Of a stretch of DNA of 26,279 nt, positions 15,290 through 22,615 are shown one piece after another (the first letter of the stretch is position 1; each line of letters opens with the position of its first letter). The stretch spans positions 1 through 26,279 of the forward strand of contig JBEKZL010000071.1 of NCBI GenBank assembly GCA_049509915.1. The letters are read 5' to 3'. The position numbers were made by a program, and so were the translations under genes. The DNA is from JBEKYD01 sp049509915 (GTDB lineage Bacteria; Acidobacteriota; Terriglobia; Bryobacterales; Bryobacteraceae). Below the pieces are notes generated by a model, which was not told the origin of the DNA, made no database searches, and worked only from the letters and a program-made list of their open reading frames with translations.

Positions 15290-17011
15290 TCATGCCTTCC
15301 CCTCCGTTACGGTCACCAACCGATTGGCCTCGACGCCGCTAATGCGGTCCACCTGGCCGCTGGGCCAATGAATCTCCAAATCCGCTTTCCGCGCGCCGCC
15401 CAAGCCGAAATGCACCCGTAGATCGCTCTGCGAAATATAGCTGCCGCCACTGCGCACTTCGTCCATCAGTCGGCGTCCGCCGGCCGGTGTGCAGTAGATC
15501 CGCGCGCCGATCCCGGAGCGATTCGATTTCACCCCGACCGTCTTCACTTTGAGCCAGTTGTTCTTCGACTGACTGTCGCAACGCAGCAGTTGGGGAGTGT
15601 CGTTGACGCAGTTGATCAGCACGTCCAGGTCGCCATCGTTATCGAAATCGCCGAAAGCGCAGCCGCGCGCGGAGGCAGGCTCCAGAATTCCGGGTCCGGC
15701 GTCCTGCGACACGTCTGCGAACCGGCCGTTGCCCAGGTTGTGATAAAGCACCTTACGTTCCCGGTAGCCTTGCTCATCGTTGGGTTGCCCCACTTCCGGA
15801 TACACGTGGCCGTTCACCGCCAGAATGTCGGGCCAGCCATCGTTATCGAAATCGAAGAACCCCACACCCCAGCCCATAAAACGCGTATTCCGGCCCAGTC
15901 CGGCCTGAAAGGTGGTGTCCTCGAAGACGTTGTCGCCCACGTTGTGATAGAGGCTGGAGGTGTCACCGGCGAAGTTGGTCTTGACGATGTCGAACCTGCC
16001 GTCGCCATCGTAATCCGCCACGGACACGCCCATGCCGGCCTGCGGCTTTCCGTCCGGGCTATAGGCCACGCCGGCCTCAATGGCGATCTCGGAGAAAGTG
16101 CCGTCGCGATTGTTCCGGTACAGCGCCGAAGACGTGGAATCGTTGGCTACATAGATATCGGGCCAGCCGTCGTTATCGAAGTCGGAAACGGCCACGCCCA
16201 AACCGTAGGTGCCCTGCGTCTTCAAAATGCCGGCTTTTTGGCTGACATCGGTAAAGGTGCCGTCGCCGTTATTGTGAAACAGGATGTTCCTGCCGCCCTC
16301 GAGACCCGGCGGGCCGCACGCTACCACAGTCCCCTTGAAGAGGCAAGGGCCGGATTCCGGAAGGGGTGCGGTTTTCGGGTCGAAATCGATGTAGTTCGCC
16401 AGGAACAAGTCAAGATGGCCGTCCTTGTCATAATCCACAAAGGCGCAACCGGTGTTCCAGCGGTGATCCCCGTTGCCGGGATCCGTGGTGACCCCAGCCG
16501 TTCCCGCCACATCCGTAAACTTGCCGTTGCCCTGGTTGCGCCACAGTGCGCAATTGCCCCAATAGGTGACGAACAGGTCGTCATGGCCGTCGTTGTTATA
16601 ATCGCCCACGCAGCAACCCTGGCCCCAACCCGTGCGGCCGATACCCGCTTGGATTGTAACGTCGGTGAATGTACCGTCGCGGTTGTTCCTGTATAACCGG
16701 CTCACGGGAGCCTCAGCCGCCTTCCAATCGGCCTCGAAGCGCGTGCCGTTCACCAGGAATATATCCAGCCAGCCATCGTTGTCGTAATCGAAGAACGCGC
16801 AGCCGCAGCCGGTGGTCTCCATCAGGAATTTGTTTTTTCGCTCGCCGCCGAAGATGGTCCTGGCCTGCAAGCCCGCCTCGCGGGCCACATTCACGAACCG
16901 CGCGCCCAGGGGCAACCCCAGCACGAGTTGGTCGAGGGAAAACACGGGAACGGCCGCGCATAGCGACCGGATGAAGTGCCTGCGGTGAATCGCGGTTTGC
17001 CGATCATTCAT
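15290..17011 (-). CDS. Exported CRTAC1-family protein (FG-GAP/VCBS propeller plus ASPIC/UnbV domain)
   Basis: The 573-residue product has a twin-arginine-like N-terminus (HRRHFIRSLCAAVPVF). It carries seven calcium-type D-x-D-x-D-G loops at about residues 75, 137, 193, 277, 333, 387 and 455 (for example DYDNDGWLD and DFDNDGWPD). They alternate with LY.N..DGTF.DV strands. This is an integrin-like seven-bladed beta-propeller. Residues ~485-571 form an ASPIC/UnbV domain (GIGARIY, SGGSYISQSD, VHFGLGGA, IHWPSG). Such proteins are abundant in Acidobacteriota and Planctomycetes, but their role is unknown; carbohydrate or protein binding at the surface is the usual assumption. It is divergent from the TonB-dependent receptor over a 238-bp gap, suggesting shared regulation. 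The ribosome site before the ATG is weak. Confidence 0.9.
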   Translation of the reverse strand: MNDRQTAIHRRHFIRSLCAAVPVFSLDQLVLGLPLGARFVNVAREAGLQARTIFGGERKNKFLMETTGCGCAFFDYDNDGWLDIFLVNGTRFEADWKAAEAPVSRLYRNNRDGTFTDVTIQAGIGRTGWGQGCCVGDYNNDGHDDLFVTYWGNCALWRNQGNGKFTDVAGTAGVTTDPGNGDHRWNTGCAFVDYDKDGHLDLFLANYIDFDPKTAPLPESGPCLFKGTVVACGPPGLEGGRNILFHNNGDGTFTDVSQKAGILKTQGTYGLGVAVSDFDNDGWPDIYVANDSTSSALYRNNRDGTFSEIAIEAGVAYSPDGKPQAGMGVSVADYDGDGRFDIVKTNFAGDTSSLYHNVGDNVFEDTTFQAGLGRNTRFMGWGVGFFDFDNDGWPDILAVNGHVYPEVGQPNDEQGYRERKVLYHNLGNGRFADVSQDAGPGILEPASARGCAFGDFDNDGDLDVLINCVNDTPQLLRCDSQSKNNWLKVKTVGVKSNRSGIGARIYCTPAGGRRLMDEVRSGGSYISQSDLRVHFGLGGARKADLEIHWPSGQVDRISGVEANRLVTVTEGKA

Positions 17012-17071
17012 AAGAATCTATCGTTCGGGTTGCCCACTCAATGTACGAAAACTAACTTTGCCATAAATGCC

Positions 17072-17101
17072 TTGAAATTTTGAACTAGTATTTTTATATC
17101 A
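17072..17101. promoter_or_regulatory. Candidate divergent promoter between CRTAC1 gene and TonB-dependent receptor
   Basis: In an AT-rich island, the plus strand has TTGAAA (17072-17077), a 17-bp spacer and TATATC (17095-17100), a fair sigma-70-like pair. It would give a receptor leader of about 140 bases. The minus strand of the same core reads TGATATAAA (17101-17093), an extended -10 match that could serve the CRTAC1 gene with a leader near 75 bases. These are motif matches only. Confidence 0.45.
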
Positions 17102-17195
17102 CTTGCATTAACCTTTCCCTAGCGCCGCCTGCAAATTGCGGATTTGTCTGGTCTGCATGAGCGAAGTCGCGGGTCCTGCGAGGGTAAGCCGGGGG

Positions 17196-17213
17196 TAGGG
17201 TTTCGTCAACCTA
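17196..17213 (+). promoter_or_regulatory. Small hairpin in the receptor leader
   Basis: TAGGGTT, a TCGTC loop and AACCTA pair into a six-base stem with one bulged G. A T-rich stretch (GTTAGTTTTG) follows and the start codon is 36 bases downstream. It could attenuate or shape the leader, but the stem is weak and may be chance. Confidence 0.2.
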
Positions 17214-17232
17214 GTTAGTTTTGCTTCACCGA

Positions 17233-17243
17233 GGGGGGGGGGG
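17233..17243 (+). repeat. Homopolymeric G tract (11 G) directly upstream of the receptor start
   Basis: Eleven consecutive G lie just upstream of AGAGGA and the ATG at 17250, so the tract borders or forms part of the ribosome binding site. Tracts of this length are prone to slippage during replication. A change in length would alter the ribosome-site context of an outer-membrane protein. Confidence 0.9.
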
Positions 17244-17249
17244 AGAGGA

Positions 17250-20200
17250 ATGCTCAGTCTGCGCAGTTTGGCTTCGTTCGCCATATGCGGTTGTATGGCT
17301 CTGTTCTGCCTTAGCGGAACGCTCAACGCACAACAGGTTTTTGGCAGCATCTTCGGAACCGTCACGGACCCGACCGGTGCGGCGGTGAACGGTGCCAAGG
17401 TCACGATCACCGAAGTCAACAAGGGTACCAAGTCCGAGGTAACCACCAACGAGTCGGGCAACTACAACAAAGGCCAACTGATCCCCGGCACATACCAAGT
17501 TTCAATTGAGGCGACCGGGTTTCAGCGGGCCGTCTCGAACCAAATCGCCGTGCAGGTGGACTTCTCGGCCCGCTTCGACGCGACCCTTGTGGTCGGTAAT
17601 GTCAGCCAGGAGGTGGACGTATCGGCCGCCGCGCCGTTGCTGCAGGTTGACCGCGCCGACGTTGCCCAGACTTTTGACTCCCACCAGATCGAAGAACTGC
17701 CCAGCGTCGGTCGCAATCTCCAGGCCTTCGAGTTGTTGAACCCCGGAACCGTGCCGTTTGGCTGGGCGCATGCTTCCGATGAAAACCCGCAGGGCAGCGT
17801 GCAGATGATGGTGAACGGCCAGTATTTCGACGCCATGGGGTACGAGTTAGACGGAACCACGAACCAGGATCCTATCCTGGGGATTATTGTGGTGAATCCG
17901 ACCTTCGATTCGGTCTCGGAGGTGAAGCAAGCCAACCAGAACTTCGACGCCGAGTTCTCGTACACGGGCGCGGGCATTGCGAGCTATTCGACCAAATCCG
18001 GCACCAACACTTTTCATGGGGATGCTTTTGAATACCTGCAAGTGAATACTCCGGGCTTTCAGGACTTCGCCAGAAACCCGTTTACCAACGCCAACCCGGT
18101 GTACCGGCAGAATCAGTTTGGCGGATCCATCGGCGGCAGAGTAATTAAGGACAAGTTGTTCTTCTTTGCCGATACGCAATTGAACCGGCAGGCGCAAGGC
18201 GGGTCGGTTCTGACTTCGGTTCCCACCGCCCAAGACCGTACGGGGAACCTGGGTGACTGGCTGGCCGCCAGTCCAAACTACCAGATCTATGACCCGGCCA
18301 GCGGCAATCAGACCACCGGCGTGGGCCGTATCGCGTTCCCGGGTAACATCATCCCAAGCAGCCGGATAGCCCCGCAGGCGACTGCGATCATGGCCTATTG
18401 GCCCTTGCCTAATACCAATTCGACCGGTATCGCCTACGCCAACAACTACGACGCCAGCGGTGACGTTGCGATAACCGGCAACCTCTGGAACACCCGCTGG
18501 GATTATTACCTGAACCAGAAGAACTCTATTTTCGGCCGTTACAGCTACGCCGCCTACACCGAGCAGGCCCCGGGCGCTTTCGGCTTGGAGGCCGGCGGCC
18601 CCAACTTCGGCAACTACGCGGGTGACTCCAACGCCCTGAACCAGAGCCTTGCCACGGGTTGGACCGACACGATCAGTCCGACATTGATTAATGAATTCCG
18701 GTTGGGCTATATGCGGTATCACGTGTCCGACGTCCCTAACGGCTATGGCACGGACCCAGCCACTGCGGCGGGCATTCCGGGTTTGAACCTGGACCAGACA
18801 TATACCTCCGGCATGCCCTACTTTGACATCCAGAACGCGGGTGTTAACGACATTAAGTTGGGATACGCTCTCGGCGTCAACCAATGCAATTGCCCGTTGA
18901 CGCAAAGCGAGCGGCAGATTCAGTTCGTCGATAACGTGACCAAGATCCATGGCAACCACAGCTTCAAATTCGGCGCCGATCTCCGTTATGCCATGAACTT
19001 GCGTGTTCCCAGCGACAGCCACCGGGCTGGCGAGTTGACCTTCAACGGCAACTACACCGGCCTGGTCAACTCACCCGGCGGGAGCGCGGTCGACGGTCTG
19101 GGCCTGGCCTCGTTCCTGCTCGGGGGCGTGAACCAACTTCAGCGGTATGTCAGCTCCAGCACCAACGCCCAGGAGCGCCAGCCACGCCTCTTCTGGTACG
19201 GACAGGATACATGGCGGGTGACACCCAAGCTAACCGCCACGCTGGGCCTGCGCTGGGAAATGGTGTTCCCGGAGAGCGTAAACGCCGCCGGGAACGGCGC
19301 CACACTGGATTTGTCCAATGGCTTGATGTACGTTTTCGGCGTGGGCGGGGTTTCCATGCATGGCATTCAAACCATGAACTGGCACAATTTTGCGCCAAGG
19401 ATCGGCCTGGCTTACCAGCTCGATAAGAAGACCGTCGTTCGCGCGGGTTATGGCTGGTCGTACAATCTGGGGACTTTCGGCTCCACGTTTGGGCACAATG
19501 TGACGCAGAACCCCCCGGTGCTGTCCGAGCAGTCACTCGTCAACCCATCCAATCAGACGTTCAACGACGTGTTTACTCTCGCCAATGGCCCGACGGCTCC
19601 CCCCGCCGTCACGGTGAGCTCCAACGGAACGTTCCCGCTCCCCAACGGGATCACCGTCAAGTTTCGGCCTGCTACCATGACCATGCCGGTAATCTACCAG
19701 TACAACGTCACGGTGCAGCGGCAGCTAACAAACAAGATCGCGGTCACCGCCAGTTACGTGGGTAATGTTACCCGCCACGGCTGGCTGGGCGGCAGTAATA
19801 ATATCAATCCGAACGAGGCCGAATGGAATTCAAGCTCCGATACGTCGACACAGCCGTACTTCACGAAGTACGGTTGGACGCAGGGCCTCAACTACTATTG
19901 CAACTGCACCAACCAACAATACAACTCCTTCCAGTCCACCTTCACGGTACAAGCTTTGTCCGGCTGGACCGTGCAGGGAAACTACACCTACCAGAAGCTG
20001 ATGAGCTGGGACGGAACCTACGACACGAATTATTACTTTATCTACGGTCCGCAGAATGGGGCTGGGGGCTATGGGAATAGCAGCCTGATGCCCCACAACC
20101 AATTGACGATTGCGCAAAACTTCGATGTCCCGTATGGGCACGGCAAGCATTTCGGGTCCAGCGCCAGTAAGCCTATGGACGCGGTTTTGGGCGGCTGGAC

Positions 20201-20690
20201 CCTCAGTGCCGTCACGACCTATTACAGTGGCATTCCCTTCTCGCCAACCATCGACAACTATGGCTCGGCAGCGGGAGTTGTGAAACCGAGCACGGGCCCC
20301 AACAATCGCCCCATGATTGGAAGCGGAGCTGTGTATCCGTCGACCCAGAACCGCAACCAATGGATCGAGGGTTGCCCTAACCAAGTCTGTACGTCCGGAC
20401 CATATTTGTACCCGGCAAGCTCCACCTTCGGTAACTATCCGATCGATACGCTGATCGGTCCGCATTTCATCAACTTCGACTTCTCGATGCAGAAGCAGTT
20501 CCATATTACCGAGAAAGTTTTGCTGGGTCTTCGCATGGATTCGCGAAACTTCTTCAACCACACCAACCTCGGTGGCCCAAATGGCGATGTCACGGCTCCC
20601 AACGTCGGCCAGATCACCGGCATAGCCTTCGGCGGCAATAACGGCACCGGGATGCGGACGTTGCAGCTCTCCGCAAACGTTAAGTTCTAA
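17250..20690 (+). CDS. TonB-dependent receptor, Oar-like, with N-terminal carboxypeptidase-regulatory domain
   Basis: The 1146-residue outer-membrane protein has a signal peptide ending near LSGTLNAQQ (cleavage ~27/28). Residues ~30-115 are a CarboxypepD_reg-like beta-sandwich (GSIFGTVTDPTGAAVNGAKV, GNYNKGQLIPGTYQVSIEA). A plug-like region follows (~130-245; QIEELPSVGRNLQAF, VNGQYFDAMGYELDG). The rest is a large beta-barrel with many aromatic-ended strands, ending in ...LSANVKF with the terminal Phe typical of BAM substrates. This architecture is highly expanded in Acidobacteriota, and the substrates are generally unknown; polysaccharide or peptide fragments are presumed. A ribosome site AGAGGA precedes the ATG, next to an 11-G run. 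The gene ends ~28 bp before a strong terminator, so it forms its own transcription unit. Confidence 0.95.
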   Translation: MLSLRSLASFAICGCMALFCLSGTLNAQQVFGSIFGTVTDPTGAAVNGAKVTITEVNKGTKSEVTTNESGNYNKGQLIPGTYQVSIEATGFQRAVSNQIAVQVDFSARFDATLVVGNVSQEVDVSAAAPLLQVDRADVAQTFDSHQIEELPSVGRNLQAFELLNPGTVPFGWAHASDENPQGSVQMMVNGQYFDAMGYELDGTTNQDPILGIIVVNPTFDSVSEVKQANQNFDAEFSYTGAGIASYSTKSGTNTFHGDAFEYLQVNTPGFQDFARNPFTNANPVYRQNQFGGSIGGRVIKDKLFFFADTQLNRQAQGGSVLTSVPTAQDRTGNLGDWLAASPNYQIYDPASGNQTTGVGRIAFPGNIIPSSRIAPQATAIMAYWPLPNTNSTGIAYANNYDASGDVAITGNLWNTRWDYYLNQKNSIFGRYSYAAYTEQAPGAFGLEAGGPNFGNYAGDSNALNQSLATGWTDTISPTLINEFRLGYMRYHVSDVPNGYGTDPATAAGIPGLNLDQTYTSGMPYFDIQNAGVNDIKLGYALGVNQCNCPLTQSERQIQFVDNVTKIHGNHSFKFGADLRYAMNLRVPSDSHRAGELTFNGNYTGLVNSPGGSAVDGLGLASFLLGGVNQLQRYVSSSTNAQERQPRLFWYGQDTWRVTPKLTATLGLRWEMVFPESVNAAGNGATLDLSNGLMYVFGVGGVSMHGIQTMNWHNFAPRIGLAYQLDKKTVVRAGYGWSYNLGTFGSTFGHNVTQNPPVLSEQSLVNPSNQTFNDVFTLANGPTAPPAVTVSSNGTFPLPNGITVKFRPATMTMPVIYQYNVTVQRQLTNKIAVTASYVGNVTRHGWLGGSNNINPNEAEWNSSSDTSTQPYFTKYGWTQGLNYYCNCTNQQYNSFQSTFTVQALSGWTVQGNYTYQKLMSWDGTYDTNYYFIYGPQNGAGGYGNSSLMPHNQLTIAQNFDVPYGHGKHFGSSASKPMDAVLGGWTLSAVTTYYSGIPFSPTIDNYGSAAGVVKPSTGPNNRPMIGSGAVYPSTQNRNQWIEGCPNQVCTSGPYLYPASSTFGNYPIDTLIGPHFINFDFSMQKQFHITEKVLLGLRMDSRNFFNHTNLGGPNGDVTAPNVGQITGIAFGGNNGTGMRTLQLSANVKF

Positions 20691-20717
20691 ACTTACCCAC
20701 CGGGCCACTCTTATTGG

Positions 20718-20758
20718 GACCGGCCGGCCGAGCAAACGCTCTGCCGGCCGGTCTTATT
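20718..20758 (+). terminator. Strong intrinsic terminator after the TonB-dependent receptor
   Basis: GACCGGCCGGC (20718-20728) pairs perfectly with GCCGGCCGGTC (20743-20753). Inside it, GAGC/GCTC closes an AAAC tetraloop after one mismatch. The stem is followed by TTATTGT. This is a very stable GC-rich stem with a short T-rich tail, 28 bp after the receptor stop codon. Confidence 0.85.
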
Positions 20759-20788
20759 GTGGGCGGTACAATCAGCCACCCAAACGCC

Positions 20789-20794
20789 TAAAAT
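20789..20794 (+). promoter_or_regulatory. Candidate -10 box (TAAAAT) for the TPR pair
   Basis: TAAAAT ends nine bases before the ATG at 20804, which would give a transcript starting within three bases of the start codon. No Shine-Dalgarno sequence lies between, which fits leaderless initiation. The -35 region is not recognisable. Confidence 0.35.
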
Positions 20795-20803
20795 AAACTC
20801 ATT

Positions 20804-21625
20804 ATGTGGCCTCTGCTTCTGCTTTTTTTCCAGGTGAGCGCGCACAAGGCCGGCGTCGAGGCCTACCGCGAGCATCGCTACAGCGACGCCGTGCAACAAT
20901 TCGGCGAGGCCCTGAAGACTGAAGCGCCGGGTGGCGCGGAATATCAAGAGTCGGCGCTCATGATCGGAGAAAGCCTCTACCTCGAAAAGCAATTCGCGGA
21001 AGCGATCCCTTGGTTTGTGAAGGCCGCGGCCGGCGGTCCGCGCGCGCTCACGGCCGAGTTCATGCTGGGCAATGCCTGCCTGAAGATGCGGCAGGATGAT
21101 CAGGCGCTGCAGGCATTCTCGTCGCTCTTTCAAGTGAAACCGGACTCGGCGGCCGCGCATTCCCTGACGGCGGAAATGATGCTCCGCCAACAACTGTTGC
21201 CGGAAGCCGAACGGGAGGCACGGCGCGCGCTGGAGATGGACGCGCATCTTTCGCAGGCGCACTTCATTCTGGGAGAGCTGGCCATGGCTCATGGCGATGC
21301 GGCCCGCGCCAGCGAGGAATTCCATCGGGAGATCGAGATCAATCCGAGCTTTCCCATGAGCTTCTACCGGCTCGGTGAGGCCCAGTGCAGACTGGGTGCC
21401 TGGGAAGACGCCATCATTTCGCTGGAGCGCTCGATCTGGCTGAATCCGAATCAATTGGGCCCCTACCTGCTCCTCGGCGAAGCGTATCTCAACCGTGGCA
21501 ACCTGAGCGACGCCGAGGCCGCTCTCCGCCACGTGCTCTCCGTCGATCCCGAAAATTCGCGAGCCCGCAATCTCCTCGAACGTACGTTCCAACGAGCCCG
21601 CGAGCCTCAGCCGCCGGGTAAGTGA
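20804..21625 (+). CDS. Exported TPR protein, first of a tandem pair
   Basis: The 273-residue product has a short hydrophobic N-terminus (MWPLLLLFFQVSAHKAG), probably a brief signal or anchor. About seven TPR units span ~15-265; clear ones are GVEAYREHRYSDAVQQFGEA, AEFMLGNACLKMRQDDQAL, AHFILGELAMAHGDAARA, SFYRLGEAQCRLGAWEDA and PYLLLGEAYLNRGNLSDA. TPRs form protein-binding solenoids, and no enzymatic motif is present. The C-terminal two-thirds align with the next gene almost without gaps, so the two are paralogues. Its TGA overlaps the next ATG (TGATG). There is no ribosome site before the ATG at 20804; a TAAAAT box directly upstream suggests leaderless translation. The partner is unknown, perhaps the neighbouring heme or receptor proteins. 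Confidence 0.85.
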   Translation: MWPLLLLFFQVSAHKAGVEAYREHRYSDAVQQFGEALKTEAPGGAEYQESALMIGESLYLEKQFAEAIPWFVKAAAGGPRALTAEFMLGNACLKMRQDDQALQAFSSLFQVKPDSAAAHSLTAEMMLRQQLLPEAEREARRALEMDAHLSQAHFILGELAMAHGDAARASEEFHREIEINPSFPMSFYRLGEAQCRLGAWEDAIISLERSIWLNPNQLGPYLLLGEAYLNRGNLSDAEAALRHVLSVDPENSRARNLLERTFQRAREPQPPGK

Positions 21626-22596
21626 TGCTGAGCCACATCCTGATCTCGCTGCTGTTCTTCCAGCCTCCGGAAACGGACACGGCTCGCGCCAAAGCGCTGC
21701 TCGAGACCGGAAAACTGAAGGAAGCCCGCGAGGCGCTGGCGAGCTCGGATCCAACCCTGCCCGAAAACGCCTACCTGCGCGGGCTGATCGACTACCGGCT
21801 GCACGACTATATCTCGGCAGCCAGGATGCTCAAAGGGGCACTTCCAGCTTTGCCTGAGAAGAGCCCCACCTACCGGGAGGCCCTCCTGATGATCGGCCAA
21901 AGCGAATACCTGGCCGGCCACATCGCTGCAGCCATCCCATGGCTGGAAAAGGCGCGGGACGCCGGCGCCGGCGGCAACGAGCTGCTCTACATGCTGGGAA
22001 ACAGCTATCTGCAGGCGCGCCAGATCTCTAAGGGCCGAGCTGCCTTTGCCGCCATATTCGGAGTGGAGCCGGATTCCAGCGCAGCCCGCCTGTTCACGGC
22101 TCCGATGCTGATGCGGCAGGAGTACGAAGACGACGCCGTAAGCGAACTGGAGGCGGCGTTGGCGCTCGATCCCAAACTCCCCGGAGCCCATTTCATGCTG
22201 GGCGAGATCGCCATCTATCGGGCGCAGATCGACCACGCCATCGACGAGCTAAACCGCGAGATCGCCATCAATCCCAATTTTGCCATGGCCTACTACCGGC
22301 TGGGCGACGCCTACGCGCGCCGCGAGGACTGGGACCACGCCATTCCACTTCTCGAGCGGGCCGTGTGGCTGGATCCGACCTACAGCGGACCATACATCCT
22401 GTTGGGCAAGGCCTATTTCAAGACCGAGGATTTGACCACTGCTGAGGCCATGTTGCGGCGCGCTTTGCAATTGGACCCGCGGAACTCTTCGGCGTACTAT
22501 CTTTTGGGCCGAACGCTGATCCAATCCGGGCGGGCCGAGGAAGGCAAGAAGCTGCTGCTCAGGTCGGAGGAACTGAAGAAAGAGCCGGGGCAGTAG
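21625..22596 (+). CDS. Exported TPR protein, second of a tandem pair
   Basis: The 323-residue paralogue of the preceding gene has a hydrophobic N-terminus (MLSHILISLLFFQPPET) and about eight TPR units to residue ~315. Shared stretches include LLYMLGNSYLQARQ, AHFMLGEIAIYRAQ, NREIAINPNFAMAYYRLGDA and SGPYILLGKAYFKTED. These match the first protein position by position but have diverged. It is longer at the N-terminus by roughly one TPR. The ATG at 21625 overlaps the previous stop by one base, and a GTG one codon earlier is the alternative. The gene ends only 19 bp from the convergent multiheme cytochrome gene, with no obvious terminator between. A scaffold or complex-assembly role is the only inference possible. 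Confidence 0.85.
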   Translation: MLSHILISLLFFQPPETDTARAKALLETGKLKEAREALASSDPTLPENAYLRGLIDYRLHDYISAARMLKGALPALPEKSPTYREALLMIGQSEYLAGHIAAAIPWLEKARDAGAGGNELLYMLGNSYLQARQISKGRAAFAAIFGVEPDSSAARLFTAPMLMRQEYEDDAVSELEAALALDPKLPGAHFMLGEIAIYRAQIDHAIDELNREIAINPNFAMAYYRLGDAYARREDWDHAIPLLERAVWLDPTYSGPYILLGKAYFKTEDLTTAEAMLRRALQLDPRNSSAYYLLGRTLIQSGRAEEGKKLLLRSEELKKEPGQ

Positions 22597-22615
22597 GGTT
22601 CGGGATCGGGCGCTC

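Noticed and set aside
15590..16696. Long open frame antisense to the CRTAC1 gene, with repeated VAIVIEIG-like units
   Set aside because: The repeats mirror the DxDxDG calcium loops of the minus-strand propeller, so the pattern is a shadow of the real gene.
17847..19022. 391-codon open frame antisense to the TonB-dependent receptor
   Set aside because: It contains no recognisable domain, and the sense strand encodes a continuous outer-membrane protein.
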